Below, piece by piece: positions 25,534-33,958 of a stretch of 64,000 bases of DNA. A program made the position numbers and the translations under genes. Under the pieces are notes generated by a model. The model was not told the DNA's origin. It ran no database searches and saw nothing but the letters and a program-made list of their open reading frames with translations. Positions within the stretch are counted from its first letter, which is position 1, and each line of letters begins with the position of its first letter. The DNA lies in the NCBI RefSeq assembly GCF_001612905.1, contig NZ_BDBI01000025.1, positions 1 to 64,000 of the forward strand, in the 5' to 3' direction. Origin of the DNA: Nocardia ignorata NBRC 108230. Its GTDB lineage: Bacteria; Actinomycetota; Actinomycetes; Mycobacteriales; Mycobacteriaceae.

Positions 25534-25580
25534 CACAAGCTGTTGTGCTCCGCGAGGTTGTCACCCACTACGAGTAGTGT
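25534..25580 (+). promoter_or_regulatory. Paired NrdR-type boxes upstream of nrdF
   Basis: Box 1 CACAAGCTGTTGTG (25534-25547) and box 2 CACTACGAGTAGTG (25566-25579) are both perfect five-base inverted repeats around four bases. Their starts are 32 bp apart, exactly as upstream of nrdHIE. Box 2 again ends in TAGTGT (25575-25580), a TAnnnT -10 candidate. The rest of the 363-bp gap between the lipoprotein start and nrdF (25288-25650) shows nothing else I can name. Confidence 0.75.
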
Positions 25581-25650
25581 TCGTGGGGAACGGCCTCGCA
25601 CACGGCGGCGGGTGCGGGTCACAGGTCTGGCGGAAAGGTGTGGAGGCGGA

Positions 25651-26613
25651 ATGAAGCTCATCGATCGGGTGTCGGCCATCAACTGGAATCGGGTACCCGA
25701 TGAGAAGGATGCCGAGGTCTGGGACCGGCTCACCGGCAACTTCTGGCTGCCGGAGAAGGTGCCGGTGTCCAACGACATCCCCTCCTGGAACACGCTGACC
25801 ACCGAGGAGAAGCAGCTCACCATGCGGGTCTTCACCGGCCTGACGCTGCTCGACACCATCCAGGGCACCGTCGGCGCGGTCTCGCTGATCCCCGACGCGC
25901 TCACCCCGCACGAGGAGGCGGTGTACACCAACATCGCGTTCATGGAGTCGGTGCACGCCAAGAGCTACAGCTCCATCTTCTCCACCCTGTGCTCCACCAA
26001 GGAGATCGACGAGGCGTTCCGCTGGTCGGAGGAGAACCGCAACCTGCAGCGCAAGGCCGAGATCGTCCTGTCGTACTACAACGGCGACGACCCGCTCAAG
26101 CGCAAGGTCGCCTCCACGCTGCTGGAGAGCTTCCTGTTCTACTCCGGCTTCTACCTGCCGATGCACTGGTCCTCGCGGGCCAAGCTCACCAACACCGCCG
26201 ACATGATCCGCCTGATCATCCGCGACGAGGCGGTGCACGGGTACTACATCGGCTACAAGTACCAGAAGGGCCTCGAGCTGGTCTCCCAGGCCGAGCGCGA
26301 CGAGCTCAAGAACTACACCTTCGAGCTGCTCTTCGAGCTCTACGACAACGAGGTCGACTACACCCAGGACCTCTACGACGAGGTCGGCCTCACCGAGGAC
26401 GTCAAGAAGTTCCTGCGCTACAACGCCAACAAGGCGCTGATGAACCTCGGCTACGAGGGCCTGTTCCCCAAGGACGAGTGCGAGGTGAACCCGGCGATCC
26501 TGTCGGCGCTGTCACCCAACGCCGACGAGAACCACGACTTCTTCTCCGGTTCGGGTTCCAGCTACGTCATCGGCAAGGCCGTCAACACCGAGGACGAGGA
26601 CTGGGAGTTCTAG
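25651..26613 (+). CDS. nrdF: Class Ib ribonucleotide reductase, beta subunit NrdF
   Basis: A 320-residue ferritin-like radical subunit. Helices carry the metal ligands in TLLDTIQG (Asp), YTNIAFMESVHAKSYS (Glu and His, followed by the radical Tyr), LLESFLFYSGFYLPM and IIRDEAVHGYYIGYKYQ. The C-terminus EDEDWEF is the NrdE-docking tail. The ATG has GGAGG four bases upstream. It is separated from nrdHIE by 12.6 kb, but the shared promoter boxes suggest joint control. The small gene behind it converges. Confidence 0.96.
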   Translation: MKLIDRVSAINWNRVPDEKDAEVWDRLTGNFWLPEKVPVSNDIPSWNTLTTEEKQLTMRVFTGLTLLDTIQGTVGAVSLIPDALTPHEEAVYTNIAFMESVHAKSYSSIFSTLCSTKEIDEAFRWSEENRNLQRKAEIVLSYYNGDDPLKRKVASTLLESFLFYSGFYLPMHWSSRAKLTNTADMIRLIIRDEAVHGYYIGYKYQKGLELVSQAERDELKNYTFELLFELYDNEVDYTQDLYDEVGLTEDVKKFLRYNANKALMNLGYEGLFPKDECEVNPAILSALSPNADENHDFFSGSGSSYVIGKAVNTEDEDWEF

Positions 26614-26614
26614 T

Positions 26615-27010
26615 TCACCGATCCCACGGTGCCCGCAGTTCCGGATCGTCGAAGGCGTCGGCCGCGTCGCGGTAGAGCTCGCTGATGCGCTGCTTCACCT
26701 TGTCGCGGTCGGCGCCGGAGATATCGGCCTGATCCAGCCGCGCCGCCGCATTCGCGACCGCCCGGAACACCCTGGTCGGCTTCCCGTCGATGATGTCGGC
26801 AACCGGAAACTTGTAATCCTTCTCGAGCGCCGGATCCCCCTCCGGATCGCGATACAGATAGATGCCGGCGAGCTTCTTCGGATCACCCTTAGCCCACTCC
26901 AGGGCATCGTGCTCGGCCCGATGCCCGGTCCACTCATGATCCCGCGGCGCCCACGGCATATCGACATCGGCGGCATTGTCGGATTCGGGCGGAACCTCAC
27001 GCTTCGACAT
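26615..27010 (-). CDS. Conserved hypothetical, charged 131-residue protein
   Basis: A soluble, highly charged protein (MSKREVPPESDN..., DMPWAPRDHEWTGHRAEHDALEWAKGDPKKL). It ends in a segment resembling small helical domains found in phage and plasmid-associated proteins (FRAVANAAARLDQADISGADRDKVKQRISELYRDAADAF). No catalytic motif is visible. It has a plausible ATG (27010) with GGAGAG upstream and converges with nrdF, one base apart. I see no phage genes nearby, so mobile origin is not supported. Function unknown. Confidence 0.65.
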   Translation of the reverse strand: MSKREVPPESDNAADVDMPWAPRDHEWTGHRAEHDALEWAKGDPKKLAGIYLYRDPEGDPALEKDYKFPVADIIDGKPTRVFRAVANAAARLDQADISGADRDKVKQRISELYRDAADAFDDPELRAPWDR

Positions 27011-27183
27011 AGATCTCTCCTTGACGCTCGCGGGTCATGGATCAGCGGTTCGATCGTAGCAATTGTGTCTGTACCTGCGGGTTTACCTACCGAGGGTCAA
27101 CGAGCGATCTGGTCAGCCCTGGTCGGCCGGCGTGCGGAGCCTGCGACAATAACGTCACCATCCCATCTCGAAAGGAACCGAAG

Positions 27184-28950
27184 GTGAGCTCTGCCGGTGT
27201 TGTACCGCTGCTCGGACGTGTCGCTACCGCTGTGTCGGAGGCGATCGCCCGAGTCCGCCCGGAAACGGCGGATGCGGACCCGGTAGTGCGACGATCCGAC
27301 CGCGCCGATTACCAGTCCAATGCCGCGTTACCGCTTGCGAAGCGGGTCGGGATGTCACCGGCTCAGCTCGGTGCCGACATCGCCGCCGGCATCGATCGCA
27401 CCGACGGGGTGATCGCTGACGTGCAGGTGTCGGGACCGGGTTTCTTGAACATCAACCTGTCGGACTCCGCGGTGTGGACGGCTGTCGCGGAGCGTGTAGC
27501 GGATGAACGGCTCGGCATTCCGACTACAGAGGACGGGCGTCGGGTGGTTATCGACTACTCGGCCCCGAACGTGGCAAAAGAGATGCACGTGGGGCACCTG
27601 CGCACCACCATCATCGGCGACAGCCTCGCCAGGGTCTTCGGATTCCTTGGTGCCGACGTGATCCGTGCCAATCACTTGGGTGACTGGGGCACCCAGTTCG
27701 GGATGCTCATCCAGTACATCGACGAGCATCCCGAGTCACCTTGGCACACTGACGAACTCGACGACGAGACGAGTTCGGTATCCGCTCTGGACAGCCTCTA
27801 CAAAGCTGCTCGCGCACAGTTCGACGCCGATTCGGGCTTCGCGGACAGGGCCAGAAATCGTGTGGTCGCCTTGCAGGCAGGCGATCCCGACACCGTCGCC
27901 CGCTGGCGCGAGATCGTGGCGGAGTCGGAGAAGGCGTTCGGCGCGATCTACGACCGACTCGGCGTCCTGCTCACGCCCGACGACTACGCCGGCGAATCGT
28001 TCTACAACGATCAGCTGGTCGATACGGTGACCGAACTGGTCGACAAGGGCGTGGCCGTCGACAGCGAGGGCGCGATCGTTGTCCTGTCCGAGCAGGTCAA
28101 CGGCCCCGACGACAAGCCCGCCGTCCTGATGGCCCGCAAGCGCGACGGTGGCTACGGCTACGACAGCACCGACCTCGCGACCATCCGGTACCGGATCGCC
28201 ACCCTGCACGCCGACCGGTTGCTCTACGTCACCGACTCCCGCCAATCTCTGCATTTCCAGCTGATTTTCGAGGCAGCGCGGCGAGTCGGCTGGCTCACCG
28301 ACGCTATCCAGGTCGATCACGTCGCCTACGGAACCATCCTCGGACCCGACGGTAAACCGTTCAAAACCCGGGCAGGCGGCACGGTTCGGTTGATGGATCT
28401 GCTGGACGAAGCCGTCGCGCGTGTTCGAGCGGTGGTCGCGGAGAAGAATCCGGATTTGTCGCCTGCTGAACTGGACACCATTGCCGAGCAGGCTGGAATC
28501 GGCGCGGTGAAGTACGCCGACCTGTCGACCTCCAGGGTCAAGGACTACACCTTCGACGCGGTCCGGATGACCTCGCTGAACGGCAACACGGGCGTCTACC
28601 TGCAGTATGCGCACGCGCGGGTCTGTTCGATCCTCCGCAAGGCCGGCGCGGGAGTTCGGTCCACGGTCGACATCAGTGTCCCGGTCGAACCGGCTGAACG
28701 TGAACTCGTCCTGGTTCTCGACGGATACGGGTCCGTGCTCGACGAAGTCGCCGAGACGCTGGAACCGCACAGGTTGGCCGGCTATCTCTACGATCTGGCC
28801 CGCGCGTACACAGCGTTCTACGACTCGTGCCCCGTCCTCACAGCCGACGAACCGATTCGTTCCAACCGGATCGCCCTGTGCCGGCTCACCGCTCGCACCC
28901 TCGAACTGGGCCTGGGACAGTTGGGAATCGCTGCACCACAACGAATGTGA
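27184..28950 (+). CDS. argS: Arginyl-tRNA synthetase
   Basis: A 588-residue class I synthetase. It has the ArgS N-terminal Add-1 domain, HVGHLR (HIGH motif) at about 135-140, the degenerate KMSKS-loop sequence GKPFKTR typical of ArgS, and a C-terminal anticodon-binding helical domain (NTGVYLQYAHARVCSILRKA; LYDLARAYTAFYDSCPVL). The GTG at 27184 follows AAAGGA. The same frame is open for another 49 codons upstream and encodes a Cys-rich stretch. It stands alone, away from lysA/hom genes, and uses more A/T-ending codons than its neighbours, so it may be a second or acquired ArgS. Confidence 0.92.
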   Translation: MSSAGVVPLLGRVATAVSEAIARVRPETADADPVVRRSDRADYQSNAALPLAKRVGMSPAQLGADIAAGIDRTDGVIADVQVSGPGFLNINLSDSAVWTAVAERVADERLGIPTTEDGRRVVIDYSAPNVAKEMHVGHLRTTIIGDSLARVFGFLGADVIRANHLGDWGTQFGMLIQYIDEHPESPWHTDELDDETSSVSALDSLYKAARAQFDADSGFADRARNRVVALQAGDPDTVARWREIVAESEKAFGAIYDRLGVLLTPDDYAGESFYNDQLVDTVTELVDKGVAVDSEGAIVVLSEQVNGPDDKPAVLMARKRDGGYGYDSTDLATIRYRIATLHADRLLYVTDSRQSLHFQLIFEAARRVGWLTDAIQVDHVAYGTILGPDGKPFKTRAGGTVRLMDLLDEAVARVRAVVAEKNPDLSPAELDTIAEQAGIGAVKYADLSTSRVKDYTFDAVRMTSLNGNTGVYLQYAHARVCSILRKAGAGVRSTVDISVPVEPAERELVLVLDGYGSVLDEVAETLEPHRLAGYLYDLARAYTAFYDSCPVLTADEPIRSNRIALCRLTARTLELGLGQLGIAAPQRM

Positions 28951-29038
28951 GGTATCGGCCGGACGTATTCCGAAGCAGTGGTGCGTCCGGCCGATTGCCG
29001 TTGCTGGGCCTGCGCTTCGCCCCTGATCGAAGAACTCG

Positions 29039-29872
29039 CTATCCGGAAGATACCTGTTCGGCGCGACGCACTCGGTCGACGAAGGTGGTGATGGCCGTGG
29101 ATACGGGTTGGGGGTGGGTCCACCACACTGCGTGGCCTGCGGTGGGGCCCGCGATGACGGTGGAAAGGCCCTGGGTGCCGGGGAGAGATGCGGCTAGGGC
29201 GCTGGCGTCGTCGGCGGTGCCGCCTGCTTGGTCGGCGTGGCCGCGCAGGACCAGGGCGGGGCAGGGGATCTCGGGGAGGCGGGGGGTGATTTCGTCGCGG
29301 GTGGCGAGGTTCGTCCAGGCCGCTGAGGTGTGGGGGCGGTCGGGGTCGGTGAGCCAGCGGCGGATCCAGTGTTCCTGGTCGGCGTCGGTGCCGCCGATGA
29401 GCAGGGGTGCGAGGGCGCGGGCTTGGGGTTCGAGGGGGATGACGGGGTCGGTCCAGGCGGTGGCCATGGCGCGGTACTGAGCGGATTCCTCGACAGTGTT
29501 GGCGCGGGCTGTGGTCGAGGCGAGGACCAGAGCTCTGGTTCGGTCGGGGTAGCGCAGGGCGAAACGCAGGGCCGTGTAGCCGCCCTGGCTCATGCCGCCG
29601 AGGACGACGGGGCCCGTGATGTCCAGATGGTCGAGTACCGAGGCGATGTCGTCGGCCAGGTCCCAGTAGGTGAACGGTTCGTCGGGGTCGCTGACGGTCT
29701 CGCCGAAACCGCGCGCGTCGACGGCGATCACCCGCAGTCCCGCCGCGGTGAGCCGCGCGGTGGTGCGGTCGAACATCGTTGCGTCCATGAGGAATCCGTG
29801 CGACAGCACGATCGGCTCGCCGCTGCCGGTGTCGGTGAAATGGATGACGGAACTGTCGCGCTGCACGGGCAT
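29039..29872 (-). CDS. Alpha/beta hydrolase, serine type
   Basis: A 277-residue alpha/beta-hydrolase. It has LSHGFLMDATMFDRT (oxyanion turn), the nucleophile elbow GGMSQGGYTALRFALRYP (Ser near residue 93), a likely acid Asp in VLRGHADQAGG and His in AGPTAGHAVWWTHP. The ATG at 29872 begins MPVQRDSSVIHFTDTGSGEP, normal for the family; the open frame extends upstream without homology. No promoter or partner gene identifies a substrate. It diverges from the tctCBA operon. Confidence 0.83.
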   Translation of the reverse strand: MPVQRDSSVIHFTDTGSGEPIVLSHGFLMDATMFDRTTARLTAAGLRVIAVDARGFGETVSDPDEPFTYWDLADDIASVLDHLDITGPVVLGGMSQGGYTALRFALRYPDRTRALVLASTTARANTVEESAQYRAMATAWTDPVIPLEPQARALAPLLIGGTDADQEHWIRRWLTDPDRPHTSAAWTNLATRDEITPRLPEIPCPALVLRGHADQAGGTADDASALAASLPGTQGLSTVIAGPTAGHAVWWTHPQPVSTAITTFVDRVRRAEQVSSG

Positions 29873-29993
29873 GAGCACGAGGGTAACCGCGGGGACGCGC
29901 GGCCGGATCCGTCGGCGAATTGTTGTGCGTTCTGTCCACAGCGCAGACCCGGCTCGGGCAAACTTTCGGCAGACGTTTGGTGAGAGGACCCCG

Positions 29994-31001
29994 ATGCACC
30001 GTGTTCCCCGCTCAGTTCGCTGGATCCTCGGTGTCCTCGGAGTCGTGGTCCTGGTGGTCGCGGCGGGGCTGGATGCCAATCGGTCGGGCCACGGTGCCGA
30101 TGCGCGGGCCAAGCTGACGGTCATCGCGCCCGCCGCCGCGGGCGGTGGCTGGGACCTGGTGGCCCGCGAAGCCCAGCAGGCGCTGCGCGGCGACGGGATC
30201 GTCAACAACGTGCAGGTGGTGAACGTGCCCGGCGCGGGCGGCACGATCGGGCTCGGTCAGTTGTCCACGCAGACCGGGGTGGCGACGACGATCATGGTCA
30301 CGGGCACCGTGATGATGGGTGGCATCGCGCGCAACGGCTCGCCCGTGGAGCTCGCCGATATGACGCCGATCGCCCGGCTCGCCGAGGACTTCGAAGTGAT
30401 CGTCGTCCCCGCCGACTCGCCTTATCGCACCCTCGACGACCTGATCCGCGACTGGCGAACCAACCCGGCCACCACACCGGTCGGCGGCGGATCGGCGGGC
30501 GGGATCGACCACATGCTCGCCGCCCAGCTGGCCGAGGCCGCAGGCATCCCCGCCGCTCAGGTGCGCTACGCCGCCTACGCCGGTGGCGGTGAACTCACGA
30601 TCAACCTGCTCTCGACCGCACCGGGCACCCCTGGCATCGGGATCAGCGGTTTCAACGACTTCCGCGACCTGATCGAGGACGGCAGGTTGCGACCGCTGGC
30701 CGTGGTCGCGCCCGGCCGGCTGCCCGGACTCGAGGCGACCCCGACCATGGCCGAGGCCGGCTACCCACAGGTGGACCTCGTGAACTGGCGCGGGTTCGTG
30801 GCCCCACCGGGGTTGAGCGAGCAGGAGCAGAAGGAGCTGATCGACATCGTCACCGAGATGACCCGCACCGAGAGCTGGCGCGACGCCGTCGCCCGCAACC
30901 GGTGGCAGGAGACGTTCCTGGCAGGCGAGGCGTTTCGCCAGTTCCTCGCCGAGGAACAGACGCGGATCACCGAGATCGTCGAAGACCTGGGGCTGTCGTG
31001 A
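29994..31001 (+). CDS. Tripartite tricarboxylate transporter, substrate-binding protein TctC
   Basis: A 335-residue periplasmic-type binding protein. An N-terminal membrane anchor or signal (WILGVLGVVVLVVAAGL) precedes a Bug/TctC fold with LTVIAPAAAGGGWDLVAREAQ, VVNVPGAGGTIGL, TPIARLAEDFEVIVV and TPVGGGSAGGIDHMLAAQLAEAAG. No clear lipobox is seen, so it may be anchored by its signal helix. The ATG at 29994 was chosen over distant upstream starts. It is first in tctC-tctB-tctA, with a 4-bp overlap to tctB. Confidence 0.88.
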   Translation: MHRVPRSVRWILGVLGVVVLVVAAGLDANRSGHGADARAKLTVIAPAAAGGGWDLVAREAQQALRGDGIVNNVQVVNVPGAGGTIGLGQLSTQTGVATTIMVTGTVMMGGIARNGSPVELADMTPIARLAEDFEVIVVPADSPYRTLDDLIRDWRTNPATTPVGGGSAGGIDHMLAAQLAEAAGIPAAQVRYAAYAGGGELTINLLSTAPGTPGIGISGFNDFRDLIEDGRLRPLAVVAPGRLPGLEATPTMAEAGYPQVDLVNWRGFVAPPGLSEQEQKELIDIVTEMTRTESWRDAVARNRWQETFLAGEAFRQFLAEEQTRITEIVEDLGLS

Positions 31002-31522
31002 GTACCACCGAACCCGGACCGGCGTCGGTGTCACGCTCGTGGTGGCGGCCCGGCTGGAGCGCGCTCATCATGCCGCTGCTGCTCGTCGCGCTGGCGGCGT
31101 TCCTGTTCGCCGGTATCGCCGACATGGAAGTGGCGGACGAGAGCGAACTGTTCGGCCCGAAAACGGTGCCGCTGCTGGCCGCGGTGCTGTGCCTGGTGTT
31201 CGCGGTGCTGTTGGCGGTGAGCGTGATCCGCAGGCCGGAGGTCCCGCTCGACGAGAACGGCCGCCCGATCATCGGTCTGTCCAGCAATTGGCGTGGCACC
31301 GGGATCACCTTCGCGTCGCTGGTCATGTTCGCGGTGCTGCTCCTGCCGGCCGGGTGGATCATCGCGGGGGCGGTGACGTTCTGGGGTGTCACCATCGGCC
31401 TCGGCAGCAGGCGGTACGGGCTCAATATCCTTGTCGGCCTTGCCCTGTCCTCGACCATCCAGTTGGTTTTCGGCGGTCTGCTCGGTATCAGCTTGCCGCC
31501 CGGCGTGATGGGACTGTTCTAG
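30998..31522 (+). CDS. Tripartite tricarboxylate transporter, small membrane subunit TctB
   Basis: A 174-residue protein with about four membrane helices (ALIMPLLLVALAAFLFAGI; VPLLAAVLCLVFAVLLAVSV; ITFASLVMFAVLLLPAGWII; YGLNILVGLALSSTIQLVF). The GTG start overlaps the tctC stop (GTGA), and its stop directly abuts the tctA ATG. Size and position are standard for TctB. Confidence 0.87.
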   Translation: MSTTEPGPASVSRSWWRPGWSALIMPLLLVALAAFLFAGIADMEVADESELFGPKTVPLLAAVLCLVFAVLLAVSVIRRPEVPLDENGRPIIGLSSNWRGTGITFASLVMFAVLLLPAGWIIAGAVTFWGVTIGLGSRRYGLNILVGLALSSTIQLVFGGLLGISLPPGVMGLF

Positions 31523-33040
31523 ATGAACGAGATCGCGAATCTCCTGGAGGGTTTCGGCAGTGTCCTGACCCCGGTCAATCTGCTCTACGTAGTGCTCGGC
31601 TGCGTGATCGGCACCGCTGTCGGCGTGCTGCCCGGGCTCGGTTCGGCGATGGCGGTGGCGCTGTTGCTGCCGGTGACGTTCACGCTCGACCCGCTGGCCG
31701 CGCTGGTGATGATGGCCGCCATCTACTTCGGTGGCCTGTTCGGTGACTCGATCTCCGGCATCCTGATGAACACACCCGGCAACTCCACCGCGATAGCGAC
31801 ATCCATCGAGGGCCACCGGATGGCGCTCAACGGCCGCGCCCCACAGGCGTTGGCGGCCGCGGCGGTCGGAGCGTTCTTCGGCGGGCTGATCGCGACCGTC
31901 CTCGTGGTGTTCTTCGCACCGCACCTGGCGAATCTGGCGACCAGGTTCGGGCCGGGAGAGTATTTCGCGCTGGCGGTCTTCGCGTTCGTCGCGATCTCGG
32001 TGGTGGTGTCGGATTCGGTCCTCAAAGGCGTTGCCGCGCTGCTCATCGGCTTGGCGCTGTCTGTGATCGGCACCGATCAGGTGAGCGGTGCGCAGCGGTT
32101 CACCTTCGGCAGTGTGGAACTGTTCGACGGGGTGAGCGTCGTGGTGATCACGGTGTCCATGCTCGCCATCGGTGAAGTTCTGTACGTCGCGTCCCGGATC
32201 GGGCGACCCGACGACCGCACGCTCATCGCCCCGCAGGGACGGCCCTACCTGACGCGCTCGGAGTTCCGGGAAATGGTGCCCGCCATGGCCCGTGGCACGG
32301 CCTTGGGTGTGCCGTTCGGTGTGATTCCCGCAGGCGGCGCGGAGGTGCCGACCTTCCTCGCCTACGGTGCCGAGCAACGATTGGACCGCCGCAGCCGCAA
32401 GCCGAAGTTCGGCACAGGCGCGATCCGCGGTGTGGCCGCACCGGAAGCGGCGGGCAACGCCACCGCGGGCACCGCGATGGGTGCGCTGCTCGCGCTCGGC
32501 CTGCCGACCTCGGCGACGGCCGCGATGCTGCTCGCCGCGTTCCAGCAGTACGGAATGCAGCCTGGCCCATTGCTTTTCAGCCGCAACGGCGACCTGGTGT
32601 GGGCGCTGATGGCGAGCCTGTTCATCGGCATGGTCGTGCTGCTGATCCTGAACATGCCCTTCGCCCGGCTCTGGGCGAATCTGCTGAAGATCCCGCGCGA
32701 ATACCTGTACGCGGGGATCGCGGTGTTCGCGTGTTTCGGTGTGTACGCCGCGGCGGCATCGATCGTCGACGTCGTGTTCATGCTGGTGCTCGGCGCGATC
32801 GGTTTCGCCATGCGCCGCTACGACGTGCCGATCGCCCCGGTGCTCATCGCGGTGATCCTCGGGCCGCTGGCCGAGACCTCGTTGCGCGCGGCCATGAACA
32901 ACTCGGACAACGATCCGCTGACGCTGGTGAGCACCCCGATCACGATCACGCTGTACGTGCTGCTGGCAGGCGTCGTCGCCATCGGTGTGTTCAACAAACT
33001 GAAGCTGCGCCGCAGCGTGCGCGCCGACGCGCCGGAATGA
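31523..33040 (+). CDS. Tripartite tricarboxylate transporter, large permease TctA
   Basis: A 505-residue permease with about 11-12 membrane helices. Family motifs are GVLPGLGSAMAVALLLPVTF (about 33-52), YFGGLFGDSISGILMNTPGNSTAIAT (about 72-97) and PEAAGNATAGTAMGALLALGLPTSATAAMLL (about 311-341). It imports di- or tricarboxylates driven by H+ or Na+ with TctB and TctC; the exact substrate cannot be read from sequence. No two-component tctDE system is adjacent. It converges with the dioxygenase-like gene, two bases apart. Confidence 0.9.
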   Translation: MNEIANLLEGFGSVLTPVNLLYVVLGCVIGTAVGVLPGLGSAMAVALLLPVTFTLDPLAALVMMAAIYFGGLFGDSISGILMNTPGNSTAIATSIEGHRMALNGRAPQALAAAAVGAFFGGLIATVLVVFFAPHLANLATRFGPGEYFALAVFAFVAISVVVSDSVLKGVAALLIGLALSVIGTDQVSGAQRFTFGSVELFDGVSVVVITVSMLAIGEVLYVASRIGRPDDRTLIAPQGRPYLTRSEFREMVPAMARGTALGVPFGVIPAGGAEVPTFLAYGAEQRLDRRSRKPKFGTGAIRGVAAPEAAGNATAGTAMGALLALGLPTSATAAMLLAAFQQYGMQPGPLLFSRNGDLVWALMASLFIGMVVLLILNMPFARLWANLLKIPREYLYAGIAVFACFGVYAAAASIVDVVFMLVLGAIGFAMRRYDVPIAPVLIAVILGPLAETSLRAAMNNSDNDPLTLVSTPITITLYVLLAGVVAIGVFNKLKLRRSVRADAPE

Positions 33041-33042
33041 CC

Positions 33043-33891
33043 TCAGCGAGGCGGACGGCCACCACCCGGCAGGGGACCGCCACCGGCGCTGGACTTCTCG
33101 CCCACACCGATCGTGAGCGATACGGCCATAGAGGTGGCGGGAGTGCCTGAGACGGTGGCCAGTTCGGCATCCCAGCCGTCGCCGAAGACGTTGTCCGAGG
33201 ACAAGCTCACCGCCGACAGGTTCTTCGTGCTGGCCGCGTAACCGGCGTCGGCGGCGAACACTGTCTCGCAGGAGTCCTGGGGGAGGGCGATCTGGGAGGT
33301 GAGGCGGGCGTTCTCGCCCGCGACGGCGGTGGTGAGCGAGTCGTAGACCTCGAAGTGGATATGCGGCCAGCGGCCCGCGTAGCAGGCGGGGAAGATCGAG
33401 GTGAATTCGACGACGCCCGCATCGTCGGCCATCTGTACGCCGCGTAGATAGTTCTGGTCGGTGACGCCCTCGCTGTAGAGCGAGTAGCGGCCCTCGCGAT
33501 CGCAATGCCACACATACACCGCCATCCCCGCACCGGCCCCGCCCTGCACAAGGTCGTGCAATGTCAAGGTCAGTGACATCGGGATACCCTGGGCGACACC
33601 GGAATACGTGCCGAAGCTGGTGGTCAGATCGGATCGGACGACGCCGGATTCGATCAGCACATTCGGTCCGTTGGAGCCGTCGCCGGGGTAGGGACCCGCG
33701 GTTTCCTGTGGGGCAGCGGCGGGGGTGGCCGTGGTGGTCGTCGACGCCTCGGTGGTGGTCGCGCCGGTTTCCTCGCCCGCCGCGCAGCCCGCCGCGACGG
33801 CGGCTACACCCGCGGCTCCGAGAACGCCGAGAATTCGCCGCCGCGACATCACCCGCAGGTCGTGACCGAGTCCCAGATCGTGTTCGTCCAT
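33043..33891 (-). CDS. Exported intradiol-dioxygenase-like lipoprotein
   Basis: A 282-residue protein. A twin-arginine signal (VMSRRRILGVLGAAGVAAVAAGC) leads to a lipobox Cys near residue 36, then a Thr-rich spacer and an intradiol ring-cleavage dioxygenase fold. The likely Fe ligands are all visible: Tyr in NYLRG, Tyr in ACYAGRWPHIHFEV and the two His of HIH. Tat export fits a metalloprotein folded before transport. Such exported family members occur in actinobacteria with unknown aromatic substrates. It is monocistronic as far as can be seen. Confidence 0.82.
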   Translation of the reverse strand: MDEHDLGLGHDLRVMSRRRILGVLGAAGVAAVAAGCAAGEETGATTTEASTTTTATPAAAPQETAGPYPGDGSNGPNVLIESGVVRSDLTTSFGTYSGVAQGIPMSLTLTLHDLVQGGAGAGMAVYVWHCDREGRYSLYSEGVTDQNYLRGVQMADDAGVVEFTSIFPACYAGRWPHIHFEVYDSLTTAVAGENARLTSQIALPQDSCETVFAADAGYAASTKNLSAVSLSSDNVFGDGWDAELATVSGTPATSMAVSLTIGVGEKSSAGGGPLPGGGRPPR

Positions 33892-33958
33892 GCCGACGAC
33901 GGTAGGCGCGCGGACCGCGCCCGGCCTGGAAACTCGCTGGACGTTTGCTGTGTGCCGA

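Noticed and set aside
26615..27010. Prophage remnant
   Set aside because: The protein resembles small phage-associated domains only loosely. No integrase, capsid, att site or tRNA is near.
27011..27183. T-box leader for argS
   Set aside because: No TGGNACCGCG-like T-box sequence or antiterminator was found.
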